DNA from: JBIYSM02 sp044759095
GTDB taxonomy: Bacteria > Bacillota > Bacilli > Brevibacillales > Brevibacillaceae
NCBI RefSeq assembly: GCF_044759095.2
Contig: NZ_JBIYSM020000026.1
Location: 1-62,776, forward strand
Direction of reading: 5' to 3'
Length of the DNA: 62,776 nt
The notes beneath the pieces were generated by a model. It saw only the letters and a program-made list of their open reading frames with translations. It was not told where the DNA came from and ran no database searches. The position numbers were made by a program, and so were the translations under genes. The first letter of the stretch is position 1. Each line of letters opens with the position of its first letter. Below, in pieces: positions 47,871 through 59,495 of the stretch.

Positions 47871-49337
47871 TTACTCGCCTTTGGCCAACACGCGCTCCAC
47901 TCGCTCCAGCACTTTGTCGCGGCCGAGCAGGTAAAGGGTTTCGCCGAGGTCGCGGCCGTGCGCCTGACCGGTTGCCGCCACGCGAATGGGCATAAACAGC
48001 GCCTTTCCTTTGTGGCCGGTCTCTTTTTGCACTTCCTTCAATACAGCCTTGATGGTATCCACATTATATTCGCTGTGGGCTTCCAGGTGCTTTTTGAACG
48101 ACGCCAGGACTTCAGGCAGTTGAGGCTCCTGCAATACAGCCTTCGCCTCTTCATCGTACACTACTTCCTCCAGGAAGAAAAGGGCGGCCAACGGAACAAT
48201 TTGCGCACAGTAGGACATCTGTTCCTGATACAGGGCCACGATGCTGCGTACCCATTCGCGCTTTTCCTCGCTCAGCTCCTCTTCAATAAAGCCTGCCTTT
48301 TGCAGGTGCGGAATGCACAAGTCCGTGATGGTATCGAGAGGTTCACGCTTGAGGTAGTAGTTGTTCATCCAGTTCATTTTTGTCGAGTCGAAAACGGCTG
48401 GCGACTTGCTGACACGCTCCATCGAGAAAATCTTGACCAGATCTTCCATGGAGAAAATCTCCTCTTCTCCGCCCGGTGACCAGCCAAGCAGCACGAGAAA
48501 GTTGACGATTGCATCCGGCAGGAAGCCGAGGTCACGATACTGCTCGATAAACTGAATGATGCTTTCATCGCGTTTGCTCATCTTTTTGCCGTCCTGATTG
48601 AGGATCAGCGCCAGATGCGCAAACTGCGGCGGTTCCCAGCCGAACGCTTCGTAAATCATAAGCTGGCGCGGCGTGTTGGAAAGATGCTCCTCGCCGCGGA
48701 TCACGTGGCTGATCTTCATCAGATAGTCGTCGATTACTACGGCAAAGTTGTACGTTGGAATGCCGTCCGGACGGCAGATGACGAAGTCGCCCATCTCCTT
48801 GGATTCAAAGGTGACTTCCCCGCGAATCAGGTCGTTCACCACATACACCTTGTCATCCGGCACAAGGAAGTGAACGGACGGGACTCGTCCTTCTTTTTCA
48901 AACTGTTCCCGCTGCTCCGGTGTTACGTTGCGGTGTTTTTCCAGAATACGCGGCGTTTCTCCGCGCGCGATTTGCTCTTCCCGCTCCGCATCCAGCTCTT
49001 CCTTGGTGGCGTAACAGTAATACGCTTTTCCTTCCGCCAGCAGCTGATCGATGTATTTGCGGTAAATATCCAGGCGATCCATCTGGCGATACGGCCCATA
49101 AGGACCGCCGATATCAACGCCCTCATCCCATTGAACGCCGAGCCACTTCAGGTTTTTCATCTGCTCCTCGGCCGCGTTCTCCACATTGCGCGTTTGGTCC
49201 GTATCTTCAATGCGGACAATAAATTTGCCGCCTTGATGCTTGGCAAACAGGTAGTTGAAAAGTGCGGTACGAGCGCCGCCGATATGTAAATGCCCCGTCG
49301 GACTGGGAGCGTATCGAGTACGGATTTCCTTTGCCAT
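47871..49337 (-). CDS. gltX: Glutamyl-tRNA synthetase
   Basis: GluRS, 488 residues, class I. HIGH is in PTGHLHIGGARTALFNY and KMSKS is KKMSKRDES. In Bacillales lacking GlnRS the enzyme also charges tRNA-Gln with glutamate for later amidation; that is family knowledge. AAAGGATGG precedes the ATG. It follows ispF; a possible promoter overlaps the ispF end. Confidence 0.96.
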   Translation of the reverse strand: MAKEIRTRYAPSPTGHLHIGGARTALFNYLFAKHQGGKFIVRIEDTDQTRNVENAAEEQMKNLKWLGVQWDEGVDIGGPYGPYRQMDRLDIYRKYIDQLLAEGKAYYCYATKEELDAEREEQIARGETPRILEKHRNVTPEQREQFEKEGRVPSVHFLVPDDKVYVVNDLIRGEVTFESKEMGDFVICRPDGIPTYNFAVVIDDYLMKISHVIRGEEHLSNTPRQLMIYEAFGWEPPQFAHLALILNQDGKKMSKRDESIIQFIEQYRDLGFLPDAIVNFLVLLGWSPGGEEEIFSMEDLVKIFSMERVSKSPAVFDSTKMNWMNNYYLKREPLDTITDLCIPHLQKAGFIEEELSEEKREWVRSIVALYQEQMSYCAQIVPLAALFFLEEVVYDEEAKAVLQEPQLPEVLASFKKHLEAHSEYNVDTIKAVLKEVQKETGHKGKALFMPIRVAATGQAHGRDLGETLYLLGRDKVLERVERVLAKGE

Positions 49338-49391
49338 GGTAGCACCATCCTTTTGAAATGGAAATAAGCTCTGTTATGTTTCTAACGATTA

Positions 49392-49420
49392 ATCTTACTA
49401 CTAGCAGTCCGACTTGACAA
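49392..49420 (-). promoter_or_regulatory. Possible promoter of gltX
   Basis: TTGTCA (49415-49420) and TAAGAT (49392-49397) are 17 bases apart on the minus strand; the -35 lies within the end of ispF. Confidence 0.5.
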
Positions 49421-49883
49421 GCAAACAAACGGCCTGGGCAGCAATGCCTTCGCCCCGTCCGGGGAATCCCAGCTTTTCCGTGGTCGTCGCCTTGACGTTA
49501 ACCTGGGATGGTTCTTCCGCTTCCAGCACCCGGCCGATCACTTCACGCATTTGCGGAATGTACGGTGCCATTTTCGGCGCTTGCGCAATGATCGTGGCAT
49601 CGACATTGGCCAAGCGGTAACCTCGTTCTTTTACCAAAGCCCAGACGCGCTCCAACAATTTGACGCTGTCTGCATCCTTAAAGGCCGGATCCGTATCGGG
49701 AAAATGGCGGCCGATATCCCCTTCGCCAATCGCACCCAGTAAAGCGTCGCTGATGGCGTGCAGCAGCACATCCGCATCGGAGTGGCCCAGCAGTCCTTTC
49801 TCATATGGAATCGTCACGCCGCCAATGATGCAGGGGCGCCCTTCCACCAATTGATGTACATCAAAGCCTTGTCCAATTCGCAT
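49401..49883 (-). CDS. ispF: 2-C-methyl-D-erythritol 2,4-cyclodiphosphate synthase
   Basis: IspF of the MEP isoprenoid pathway, 160 residues. Metal ligands are in GFDVHQLVEGRP and GHSDADVLLHA; the conserved ATTTEKLGFPGRGEGIAA marks the C-terminus. It acts two steps after IspD, whose gene lies six bases upstream. Order ispD-ispF-gltX as in Bacillus. Confidence 0.96.
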   Translation of the reverse strand: MRIGQGFDVHQLVEGRPCIIGGVTIPYEKGLLGHSDADVLLHAISDALLGAIGEGDIGRHFPDTDPAFKDADSVKLLERVWALVKERGYRLANVDATIIAQAPKMAPYIPQMREVIGRVLEAEEPSQVNVKATTTEKLGFPGRGEGIAAQAVCLLVKSDC

Positions 49884-49888
49884 GAACC

Positions 49889-50575
49889 CTACTCTCCCTT
49901 TCTTCTGCGCAAGATCTCTTCACCCAGCCACAAATCGTCCGGGGTGGTAATCTTGATGTTCTCATAATGACCTGGCATGACGGTGACGGGGTAACCCAGC
50001 CACTCCACCAGCATCGCGTCATCCGTCCCCAATCTGCCTGACTGTACCGCCGCCTGATGTGCCTCGCGCAACAAGGAAAGACGAAAAGCTTGTGGGGTTT
50101 GAACCGCCCACAAGCTCTCCCGTGCCGGTGTCGACTCGACTACGCCGGTCGCATCCACAACCTTGATGGTATCCTTGACCGGTACGGCCATGATGGTTGC
50201 CTGGTCACGCCGAACCTGTCGGATGATTCCACTGATTTGTTCCTTGGTTACGAAGGGTCGGGCAGCGTCGTGCACAAGTACGTACGAGCACGAATCCGAC
50301 AGAGCGGCAAGCCCCAGGCGCACGCTGTCCTGACGTTCTGCACCGCCGCGAGTGATTTTCACCGCAAACGGTTCTTCCTGCAGCCAGTCCTGCACATCGG
50401 CTTCATCCCGCTCACTCACAACCAGCACCACTTCCGCTATCTCCGGATGGGTGGCAAAAAGATGAACGGTGTGAGATAGAATGGGCTTGCCTGCCAGGGG
50501 AAGCCATAGCTTGTTGCGGCCAGCCCCCATTCTCTTTCCGGAACCCGCTGCGACGATTACGACTCCTGTATCCAC
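49889..50575 (-). CDS. ispD: 2-C-methyl-D-erythritol 4-phosphate cytidylyltransferase
   Basis: IspD couples MEP to CTP in isoprenoid synthesis, 228 residues. The nucleotide-binding AAGSGKRMGAGRNK and the conserved VHDAARPFV and TDDAMLVEWLG are present. The start is GTG (50573-50575), seven bases behind GAGGG. Between the PIN/TRAM gene and ispF. Confidence 0.95.
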   Translation of the reverse strand: MDTGVVIVAAGSGKRMGAGRNKLWLPLAGKPILSHTVHLFATHPEIAEVVLVVSERDEADVQDWLQEEPFAVKITRGGAERQDSVRLGLAALSDSCSYVLVHDAARPFVTKEQISGIIRQVRRDQATIMAVPVKDTIKVVDATGVVESTPARESLWAVQTPQAFRLSLLREAHQAAVQSGRLGTDDAMLVEWLGYPVTVMPGHYENIKITTPDDLWLGEEILRRRKGE

Positions 50576-50604
50576 GTCTCAACCCTCACCCTGTACATTC
50601 TCTG

Positions 50605-51696
50605 TTACAACGCTTTTTCCAGCAGCTTCGGCTTGGCAAAAATCATCCGGCCTGCCGAGGTCTGCAATACACTGGTGACGAGAACGTCGACATCGTGTCC
50701 GATGTAATCCCGACCACCCTCTACAACGATCATGGTGCCGTCGTCCAGGTAAGCAACACCCTGTCCGTACTCCTTGCCGTCCTTGATGACCTGTACGGTG
50801 AGCTCTTCACCCGGAAGCACAACCGGCTTCACCGCGTTGGCCAGGTCGTTGATGTTCAGGACCGGAACGCCCTGAAGTTCACACACTTTGTTCAGGTTAA
50901 AATCGTTGGTGACGACTTTTCCGTTGAGAACTTTTGCCAGCTTGATCAGCTTGCTGTCCACTTCCGCAACGTCCTCGAAGTCACCTTCCCAAATTTGCAC
51001 TTTTACCTTCAGTTCCTTTTGAATCTTGTTGAGAATGTCCAGTCCGCGTCTTCCGCGGTTGCGTTTCAGTACGTCCGACGAGTCGGCAATGTGCTGCAGC
51101 TCTTCCAGAACGAAGCCCGGTATGACCAGCGCCCCCTCGATAAAGCCGGTACGGCAAATGTCTGCAATACGGCCGTCGATGATTACGCTGGTATCCAGAA
51201 TTTTATGTTCGACGTTTGCTGCGATACCGCTGTTTTCCTTTTTGGTCTTATCCTTGCGGCCGATGGAAAACACGGCCATGATTTCATCCCGCTTCCGGAA
51301 GCCCACTTGAAAGCCCAGATATCCGAGCAATCCAGACACAACTAGCGGCAACAAATCCCCAATGACCGGAATCGGAATGTTGCTGATGGGCAGGAATAAT
51401 AAAAAAGCAATAATAAGACCACTAATCAACCCCATCGCCCCGAACATGACATCTACGATCGGCAGCTTAAGCAGCGTTTCCTCTCCCCAATTGACAGCCG
51501 CGACAATGTACTCGACCAACCAGTTTGCCAACAGATAGAACACAATCGCTCCCAGGACAGCACCAACGTATTGTTGTCCGGGAATGTTTCCAAAGTTAAG
51601 CAGCGTATTGAACAATTCAAATATGTCGCGGCCGAATTGATAACCCAGGCCGCCGCCAACGACAACGAAAAAGATTTTACTAACGCGTCTTAACAT
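50605..51696 (-). CDS. PIN/TRAM domain membrane protein (YacL family)
   Basis: A 363-residue protein with four hydrophobic segments in the first 115 residues, a PIN nuclease domain (DTSVIIDGRIADICRTGFIEG, VLEELQHIADSSD, acidic KVVTNDFNLNKV) and a C-terminal TRAM domain (GEELTVQVIKDGKEYGQGV). Such proteins are predicted membrane-bound RNases; the substrate is not known. ATG at 51694-51696 follows GGAGG; the longer open frame upstream covers the leader. Two promoters precede it. Confidence 0.88.
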   Translation of the reverse strand: MLRRVSKIFFVVVGGGLGYQFGRDIFELFNTLLNFGNIPGQQYVGAVLGAIVFYLLANWLVEYIVAAVNWGEETLLKLPIVDVMFGAMGLISGLIIAFLLFLPISNIPIPVIGDLLPLVVSGLLGYLGFQVGFRKRDEIMAVFSIGRKDKTKKENSGIAANVEHKILDTSVIIDGRIADICRTGFIEGALVIPGFVLEELQHIADSSDVLKRNRGRRGLDILNKIQKELKVKVQIWEGDFEDVAEVDSKLIKLAKVLNGKVVTNDFNLNKVCELQGVPVLNINDLANAVKPVVLPGEELTVQVIKDGKEYGQGVAYLDDGTMIVVEGGRDYIGHDVDVLVTSVLQTSAGRMIFAKPKLLEKAL

Positions 51697-51790
51697 GCCT
51701 TCACCTCCTCTTATTAATATAGACAGAAGCCCATACAAAAAACCCTGTCTGGAATGAAACGTTTGGTACATTTCATCTGCTTTCCCCCCC

Positions 51791-51820
51791 ACTATAGCAA
51801 AAGTTAAATTTGAGTGTCAA
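51791..51820 (-). promoter_or_regulatory. Proximal promoter of the PIN/TRAM gene
   Basis: TTGACA (51815-51820) and TATAGT (51791-51796), 18 bases apart on the minus strand, with TGn before the -10. The leader that follows holds two small inverted repeats, ATGAAA/TTTCAT and AGACAG/CTGTCT. Confidence 0.65.
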
Positions 51821-51830
51821 ATAGCCAAAA

Positions 51831-51859
51831 ATTTTAACATAATGGGATTTTCACGTCAA
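51831..51859 (-). promoter_or_regulatory. Distal promoter of the PIN/TRAM gene
   Basis: TTGACG (51854-51859) and TAAAAT (51831-51836), 17 bases apart on the minus strand, 40 bases upstream of the first. Confidence 0.55.
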
Positions 51860-51888
51860 CAACGAACGCTTTTTTCTCCTTTCCGCGT

Positions 51889-51918
51889 TTGACATAAGGG
51901 GGACTCCCTTCTTATAAT
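51889..51918 (+). promoter_or_regulatory. Consensus sigma-A promoter with palindromic spacer
   Basis: Perfect TTGACA (51889-51894) and TATAAT (51913-51918) are 18 bases apart. The spacer contains AAGGG-GGACT-CCCTT (51896-51910), which could be an operator. It drives the plus-strand gene at 51982 and is divergent from the PIN/TRAM promoters. Confidence 0.8.
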
Positions 51919-51981
51919 GGCAGTATCCCCAAACACAAAAAATTCTGACGATATCTTCAACTAAGAGCAGAGGTGAATCAA

Positions 51982-52377
51982 ATGGAAACGAGAAACGTTG
52001 ACGATTTTCAAAACCAAGTCTCAGAGTTGCTCATTCGCCACCGGAGCGTTCTCGACGTCATGTCCAAAGTTCAAGAATCCGCAGCTCGTATTAACCGCTC
52101 TCTCACAAAAGCGATCACCGAATGCGGCTGTGTTGAAGTAGTCGCCAAAAAGCAATCCTATGACCCAAGCAAAAGCCTGCAGGAAAACAAGCAGCATCTC
52201 GACACCCACTTTTCCGGTCATATGTGTGAACACTGCCGGGACGTGGTGACCGCAGAACTGGGTAAAAACCTGTTTTACATCACCGCGCTTTGCAATATCG
52301 CGGACATTAAACTGGCCGATGTGATTCAAAAGGAATCTGACCGTCTGAATACCCTGGGTGTCTTTAACCTGTCATAG
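51982..52377 (+). CDS. Uncharacterised protein, MazG-like helical (DUF1573-type annotation likely)
   Basis: A 131-residue soluble, mostly helical protein without signal peptide. Cysteines are at 48 and 50 (ECGC), 82 and 85 (CEHC) and 104. The segment AELGKNLFYITALCNIADIKLADVI resembles the helix pair of MazG-type nucleotide pyrophosphatases, but the acidic metal-binding set is not clear, so activity is doubtful. I recall close homologues in Paenibacillaceae carrying a DUF1573 label; that is memory, not a search. ATG at 51982 follows AGAGGTG. It is transcribed alone from a near-perfect promoter, opposite to its neighbours. Confidence 0.7.
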   Translation: METRNVDDFQNQVSELLIRHRSVLDVMSKVQESAARINRSLTKAITECGCVEVVAKKQSYDPSKSLQENKQHLDTHFSGHMCEHCRDVVTAELGKNLFYITALCNIADIKLADVIQKESDRLNTLGVFNLS

Positions 52378-52433
52378 GCCCTTTCCTCTCCTATTACGAA
52401 CAAACCCAACAAAAGGTTGCACATTTGAGACAG

Positions 52434-52472
52434 AAAAACCCGCTGCGATGATCAACAGCGGGCTTTTATTTT
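52434..52472. terminator. Bidirectional terminator
   Basis: CCCGCTG and CAGCGGG pair around ten bases with T-runs on both strands. It serves the plus-strand gene ending at 52377 and pssA from the other side. Confidence 0.88.
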
Positions 52473-52486
52473 GGGTTATTTCGCTT

Positions 52487-53215
52487 TTATTCGAACGGGA
52501 GGGACTCTTCTTCATTGGTCTTCCCTTTTTTTAATTTTTTAACCAAAAAGTCAATGTTTTTTTTTATCCCATAGAGTGCGTAAAAAGCAAGCGGCAGAAA
52601 GACAATTTTGGGAAACTGTTGCGGATACTTTACCGCCACGATCACTACAATCGCAATGATCACTGGCGTAATCCAGTAGGCCGACTTCGGGATGCCTACT
52701 TTTTTAAAGTTGGGGTACTTGATTTTCGACACCATCAGGAAGGCGAGAAGCAGCATGCTGACTGCCAACAGAGCCACGTTGAACACCTGGTGGTAAAGCG
52801 CGAGTGTGGCCAAGACACCGCCTGCCGCTGTAATCGGCAAACCGATAAAATATCCGGGCACACCAGCCTGTACGTTGAAGCGAGCCAAGCGAAGAGCTCC
52901 GCAAATCGGGAAGATAGCGGTAATGAAAATGCCGAGCAGGTGAAGATCTTGCAGCGCGACTACGTACATGATAAACGCCGGCGCCACTCCAAAGGTGATC
53001 ACATCGGACAGGGAGTCCAGTTCCTTGCCGAATTCGCTTTGCGCGTTTAACATGCGTGCCACGCGTCCGTCCAGTCCGTCCATCAGCATACCGATAATGA
53101 CAGTAATCGCCGCATAGTCTACGTAGTTATCTCCCTGAAAGGCGAGGATGATGGCTACAATCCCCAAAAACAAGTTGCTTACGGTCAGCATGTTCGGCAA
53201 TGATTTCACGAACAT
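52487..53215 (-). CDS. pssA: CDP-diacylglycerol-serine O-phosphatidyltransferase
   Basis: Phosphatidylserine synthase of the CDP-alcohol phosphotransferase family, 242 residues with several membrane segments. The catalytic motif DGx2ARx8Gx3Dx3D is seen as DGLDGRVARMLNAQ followed by EFGKELDSLSD. A phosphatidylserine decarboxylase gene, its usual partner, is not in the window. GGAGG precedes the ATG. It lies between disA and the DUF gene, where B. subtilis has none. Confidence 0.92.
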   Translation of the reverse strand: MFVKSLPNMLTVSNLFLGIVAIILAFQGDNYVDYAAITVIIGMLMDGLDGRVARMLNAQSEFGKELDSLSDVITFGVAPAFIMYVVALQDLHLLGIFITAIFPICGALRLARFNVQAGVPGYFIGLPITAAGGVLATLALYHQVFNVALLAVSMLLLAFLMVSKIKYPNFKKVGIPKSAYWITPVIIAIVVIVAVKYPQQFPKIVFLPLAFYALYGIKKNIDFLVKKLKKGKTNEEESLPFE

Positions 53216-53323
53216 AGACTACCTCCTGATTCGTTAGCGAAGGAGACCTGTAAGTAAGGTCGTTTCCGTGCAGGCGTCCCCTTGGCAGAATAAATGCAAA
53301 TAATGCCTTTATACTATTGTACC

Positions 53324-54400
53324 TTAAATATGTCTGTCAATGAACACCTGTTCCTGAATCCGTTTTAATCCGTCCTTGATGGCTCTCGCTCTTACTTCCC
53401 CGATCCCGTCAACCTCATCCAGCTCTTCGATGGTCGCCATCATGATCCGGGGCAGATTATGGAAGTGGTCAACCAGATTGGCGATAATCGGAACCGGCAG
53501 ACGGGGAATCTTGTGAAGAATGCGGTACCCGCGGGGAGAGACCGCTTCCTCCAGCATGCTGGTATTTCCGGCGTAGCCGAGAATTCGTAAAAATGAACTC
53601 ATTTCCAAAATTTCATCAGCCGTCAGCTTCTTCATTTCCCGGAGTACCTGTTCCGGCGAAACAACGGGGTCACGGATGTAATCGCGGATGAGCATATGTG
53701 TTTCCTCTTCGATATTGGAAACCAGTTCCTCCAGCTGCATGCTGACCAACCGTCCCTCTGTCCCTAATTCATATATATATTTGTTGATTTCGGATCTGAT
53801 GCGCAGTACCATCTCAATTCGCTGCAAAACGGACGTAACCTCATGAAGCGTAACCAGCTCTTCAAATTCCAACGCCCCCAAATTGGTCAGTGACTGGTCC
53901 AGAACGGATTTGTACTTCTCCAGAGTCGACACCGCCTGGTTTGCCTTGGCAAGAATGACACCGATGTCGTTCAGCACATAGCGAAAGGTTCCTTGATATA
54001 ACGTAATGACGTTGCGCCGCTGCGAAATGGCGATCACCAAATGACCCGTTTGAATGGCTACCCGTTCCGCCGTCCGATGACGAGTCCCCGTCTCTCTGGA
54101 AGGGAGCGTGGTATGGGGCACAAGCTGGGCGTTGGCGTACAAGATGCGTTTGGCATCTTCACTTACTATAATCGCCCCATCCATCTTCGCCAATTCATAC
54201 AAGTGCGCCGGAGTAAAGTCGCAATTAATGGAAAAGCCGCCGTCCACGATGTTTTTCATCTCCGGTCCGTATCCGACGACAATCAAGCCGCCGGTTTTGG
54301 CTCTGAGGACGTTTTCCAATCCGTCGCGCAAAGGCGTACCGGGAGCAACAAAGCGAAGCACCTCGTTGTACAACGCTTCTCTTTTATTGGCCTCGATCAT
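53324..54400 (-). CDS. disA: DNA integrity scanning protein DisA (diadenylate cyclase)
   Basis: DisA makes cyclic di-AMP and scans DNA before sporulation. It has 358 residues: an N-terminal DAC domain with KMDGAIIVSED and the catalytic SRETGTRHRTAERVA, a helical linker, and a C-terminal helix-hairpin-helix region (ATIEELDEVDGIGEVRARAI). The ATG follows AAGGGGG, which overlaps the radA stop. Operon with radA. Confidence 0.96.
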   Translation of the reverse strand: MIEANKREALYNEVLRFVAPGTPLRDGLENVLRAKTGGLIVVGYGPEMKNIVDGGFSINCDFTPAHLYELAKMDGAIIVSEDAKRILYANAQLVPHTTLPSRETGTRHRTAERVAIQTGHLVIAISQRRNVITLYQGTFRYVLNDIGVILAKANQAVSTLEKYKSVLDQSLTNLGALEFEELVTLHEVTSVLQRIEMVLRIRSEINKYIYELGTEGRLVSMQLEELVSNIEEETHMLIRDYIRDPVVSPEQVLREMKKLTADEILEMSSFLRILGYAGNTSMLEEAVSPRGYRILHKIPRLPVPIIANLVDHFHNLPRIMMATIEELDEVDGIGEVRARAIKDGLKRIQEQVFIDRHI

Positions 54401-54403
54401 AAT

Positions 54404-55771
54404 TTACCCCCTTAGCACTTCGTCGAGCGCTTCCGCAATGTTGCGAACACCAATCACTTCAATGTCGCTTGGAACGTCCAAACCGCGGATGTTCTTCTCC
54501 GGTATGATCACCCGTTTAAAACCCAATTTATGTGCTTCCCGCACCCGCTGCTCCATACGCGATACACCGCGAACCTCACCTGTCAGGCCGACTTCTCCAA
54601 TGACCACGTCATTCGGGCTTGTCGCCTGATCACGGAAACTGCTCGCGATGCTGACGGCGATCGCCAAATCGACAGCAGGTTCGTCCAGTCTGACACCGCC
54701 TGCGACGTTGACGTACGCATCCTGGTTTTGCAGCATAAGCCCCATGCGCTTTTCCAGAACGGCCATAATCATCGCGACGCGCTGATGGTCTACACCGGTT
54801 GCCATTCGCCGCGGGGTGACAAAGCTTGTCGGGGAAACGAGCGCCTGCAGTTCAACCAGAACGGGTCGGGTTCCTTCCATGCTGGCGACCACGGTGGACC
54901 CGGCGACGCCGACAGGACGCTCGGCCAAAAAGATTTCGGAAGGATTGCCCACTTCCTCCAGACCCCGTTCTTTCATTTCAAAAATACCGATCTCATTGGT
55001 GGAGCCAAAGCGGTTTTTTACGGCGCGCAGGATGCGGAAGGAGTTATGCCGTTCGCCTTCAAAGTAAAGGACAGCGTCCACCATGTGCTCTAGCATGCGC
55101 GGGCCGGCAATGGCGCCTTCTTTGGTTACGTGACCGACAATGAAAGTGGCAATCCCCTTTCCTTTTGCGATCCTCATCAGGTGCGCCGTCGCTTCCCTTA
55201 CCTGGGCGACGCTCCCTGCCGCCGACTGGACCGCAGGATGAAAAATCGTCTGAATGGAGTCGATGATCGCCACGTCCGGCATCACTTCATTTATTTGCTG
55301 TTCAATTAATTCCAAATCGTTTTCGGCCACCACATACATCGGGGGCGTTTTCATATCGAGTCGATCCGCACGCAGTTTAATCTGCTTGGCAGACTCCTCT
55401 CCCGACACATACAAAACCTTTTGCCCCTGATGAGCAAGGGCAAACGAGGTCTGCAGAAGCAGAGTGGATTTTCCAATCCCGGGATCGCCGCCGACGAGAA
55501 TCAGGGAGCCCGGCACCAAACCTCCGCCCAAAACGCGATTCAGCTCGCCGATGGTGGTATCCATTCGCGGTTCTTCCTCGCTGGCCACCTGTGTGAGCGG
55601 CAATGCAGTCTGGCGTACACCGCCTCCCAGACCTGCGTGCCGATGGGAAGACTTTTCCGTGATTTCTTCCACCATGGTGTTCCAGTTGTGGCATCCTGGG
55701 CATTTTCCCATCCATTTGGGCGATTCATAGCCACATTCTTGACATGCATATTTTGTTTTATACTTTGACAT
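54404..55771 (-). CDS. radA: DNA repair protein RadA (Sms)
   Basis: A RecA-related helicase that extends D-loops in recombination, 455 residues. N-terminal zinc finger CQECGYESPKWMGKCPGC, Walker A GGDPGIGKSTLL, the RadA-specific KNRFGSTNEIG and a Lon-like C-terminal domain. ATG at 55769-55771 follows GGCGGAG; 13 upstream codons in frame are not family-like. Three bases separate it from disA. Confidence 0.95.
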   Translation of the reverse strand: MSKYKTKYACQECGYESPKWMGKCPGCHNWNTMVEEITEKSSHRHAGLGGGVRQTALPLTQVASEEEPRMDTTIGELNRVLGGGLVPGSLILVGGDPGIGKSTLLLQTSFALAHQGQKVLYVSGEESAKQIKLRADRLDMKTPPMYVVAENDLELIEQQINEVMPDVAIIDSIQTIFHPAVQSAAGSVAQVREATAHLMRIAKGKGIATFIVGHVTKEGAIAGPRMLEHMVDAVLYFEGERHNSFRILRAVKNRFGSTNEIGIFEMKERGLEEVGNPSEIFLAERPVGVAGSTVVASMEGTRPVLVELQALVSPTSFVTPRRMATGVDHQRVAMIMAVLEKRMGLMLQNQDAYVNVAGGVRLDEPAVDLAIAVSIASSFRDQATSPNDVVIGEVGLTGEVRGVSRMEQRVREAHKLGFKRVIIPEKNIRGLDVPSDIEVIGVRNIAEALDEVLRG

Positions 55772-55844
55772 ATGGGTACTCCGCCATCCCTTTTTCATTC
55801 TTATCGACATTTCTTGGGTACTTATTTATCATACATAAGCGTAC

Positions 55845-55880
55845 AAAAAAAGAATACCTCGAATGAGAGGTATTCTTTAC
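55845..55880 (-). terminator. Intrinsic terminator after clpC
   Basis: AAGAATACCTC and GAGGTATTCTT pair perfectly around a small loop, followed by TTTTTTT on the minus strand. radA must therefore have its own promoter or depend on read-through. Confidence 0.93.
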
Positions 55881-55896
55881 TTTTGTTTTGCACGTG

Positions 55897-58350
<2,454 letters not shown>

Positions 58351-58410
58351 ATCGCTTGCACCTCCAACAAAAATATTTCCTGTCTGTATGTTAAATACAG
58401 GAAAAACCGG

Positions 58411-59475
58411 TTACTTCTCTGCCGAAAGCCGTTCACGAATCAGGCGGGCTCTCCGCTCGTCACGCTGCTCCGGCGTCAATTTCTGTCCCGCATACTGCTG
58501 CAGAAAACCGGGCTGGGTCATCACCAAAAGCTCGTTCAAGACAAACGGCGAGCTGTTTTGGATGATTCCCAAGTCGATGCCCAACCGAATGTCAGACAGG
58601 CGCTGCGCCGCTTCCTTGGACTCCACGGTGCGGGCAAACTTCAGAATCCCGTACGAACGGAAAATGCGGTCTTCCAGCGCAATCCGGGAGTTCTCCTGCA
58701 GATATCGGCGGGAGACTCTCTCCTGTTCGATGATTTGCTTTGCGACGCTGTACAGATTGGAGAGAATGTCACTCTCTGACATCCCCAGGGTGACCTGATT
58801 GGAGAGCTGGAACAGATTGCCTAGCGCTTCACTGCCTTCCCCGTACAGGCCTCGAACCACCAGCCCCACTTGATTGATGGCTTGCAGAATACGGCTGATC
58901 TGCTGCGTCATCACCAGCGCCGGCAGATGCAGCATCACGGATGCGCGAATACCGGTACCGACATTGGTGGGACAACTGGTCAAGTAGCCCCGTTTTTCGT
59001 CAAACGCGTAGTTGAGCTGTTTCTCAAAAATATCATCAATTTTTGTACCTATTTCCCATGCTTCGTTCAGTTGAAACCCAGGCAAAAGCACTTGGATCCG
59101 AATGTGGTCCTCTTCGTTGATCATGATGCTGATCGATTCGTCTTCGCTGAGGAGCACCGCCCCTTTGCGCGATTCCTCCGCAAGATGCGGACTGATGAGG
59201 TGTTTCTCCACCAGCACGCGCTTTTCCAAGGGGTTGAGTTGCTCCATGTAGATCAATTGAAACGGCCCTTTTTTACTCATTGCCTCCGATTTGCCCACTT
59301 CCGCAACCTTTTTTACCACCTCTTCCGCCTGTGAATCGGTGGCCAGCATCGGAAACGGATGCTGCCGCAGGTTTCGGGCGATCCGCAACCTCGTGCTGAT
59401 GACGATGTCGGAATCAGGTCCATTTCCGTTCATCCAGTTGCTCCAAGGGTTTTGCATAAACTGCTGTTGGGACAT
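58411..59475 (-). CDS. mcsB: Protein arginine kinase McsB
   Basis: McsB phosphorylates arginines, marking proteins for ClpC-ClpP and inactivating CtsR. It has 354 residues with the guanido-kinase catalytic domain (DIVISTRLRIARN, SCPTNVGTGIRASVMLHLPAL) and the C-terminal phosphoarginine-binding RDERRA motif. ATG at 59473-59475 follows GGAGG by eleven bases. Between mcsA and clpC. Confidence 0.96.
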   Translation of the reverse strand: MSQQQFMQNPWSNWMNGNGPDSDIVISTRLRIARNLRQHPFPMLATDSQAEEVVKKVAEVGKSEAMSKKGPFQLIYMEQLNPLEKRVLVEKHLISPHLAEESRKGAVLLSEDESISIMINEEDHIRIQVLLPGFQLNEAWEIGTKIDDIFEKQLNYAFDEKRGYLTSCPTNVGTGIRASVMLHLPALVMTQQISRILQAINQVGLVVRGLYGEGSEALGNLFQLSNQVTLGMSESDILSNLYSVAKQIIEQERVSRRYLQENSRIALEDRIFRSYGILKFARTVESKEAAQRLSDIRLGIDLGIIQNSSPFVLNELLVMTQPGFLQQYAGQKLTPEQRDERRARLIRERLSAEK

Positions 59476-59495
59476 AAGCCAGCTCACCTCCCCTA

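Noticed and set aside
53290..53330. Promoter for pssA at the end of disA (TTGACA near TACAAT)
   Set aside because: The spacing is 13 or 21 bases for the available -10 candidates, which is outside the functional range.
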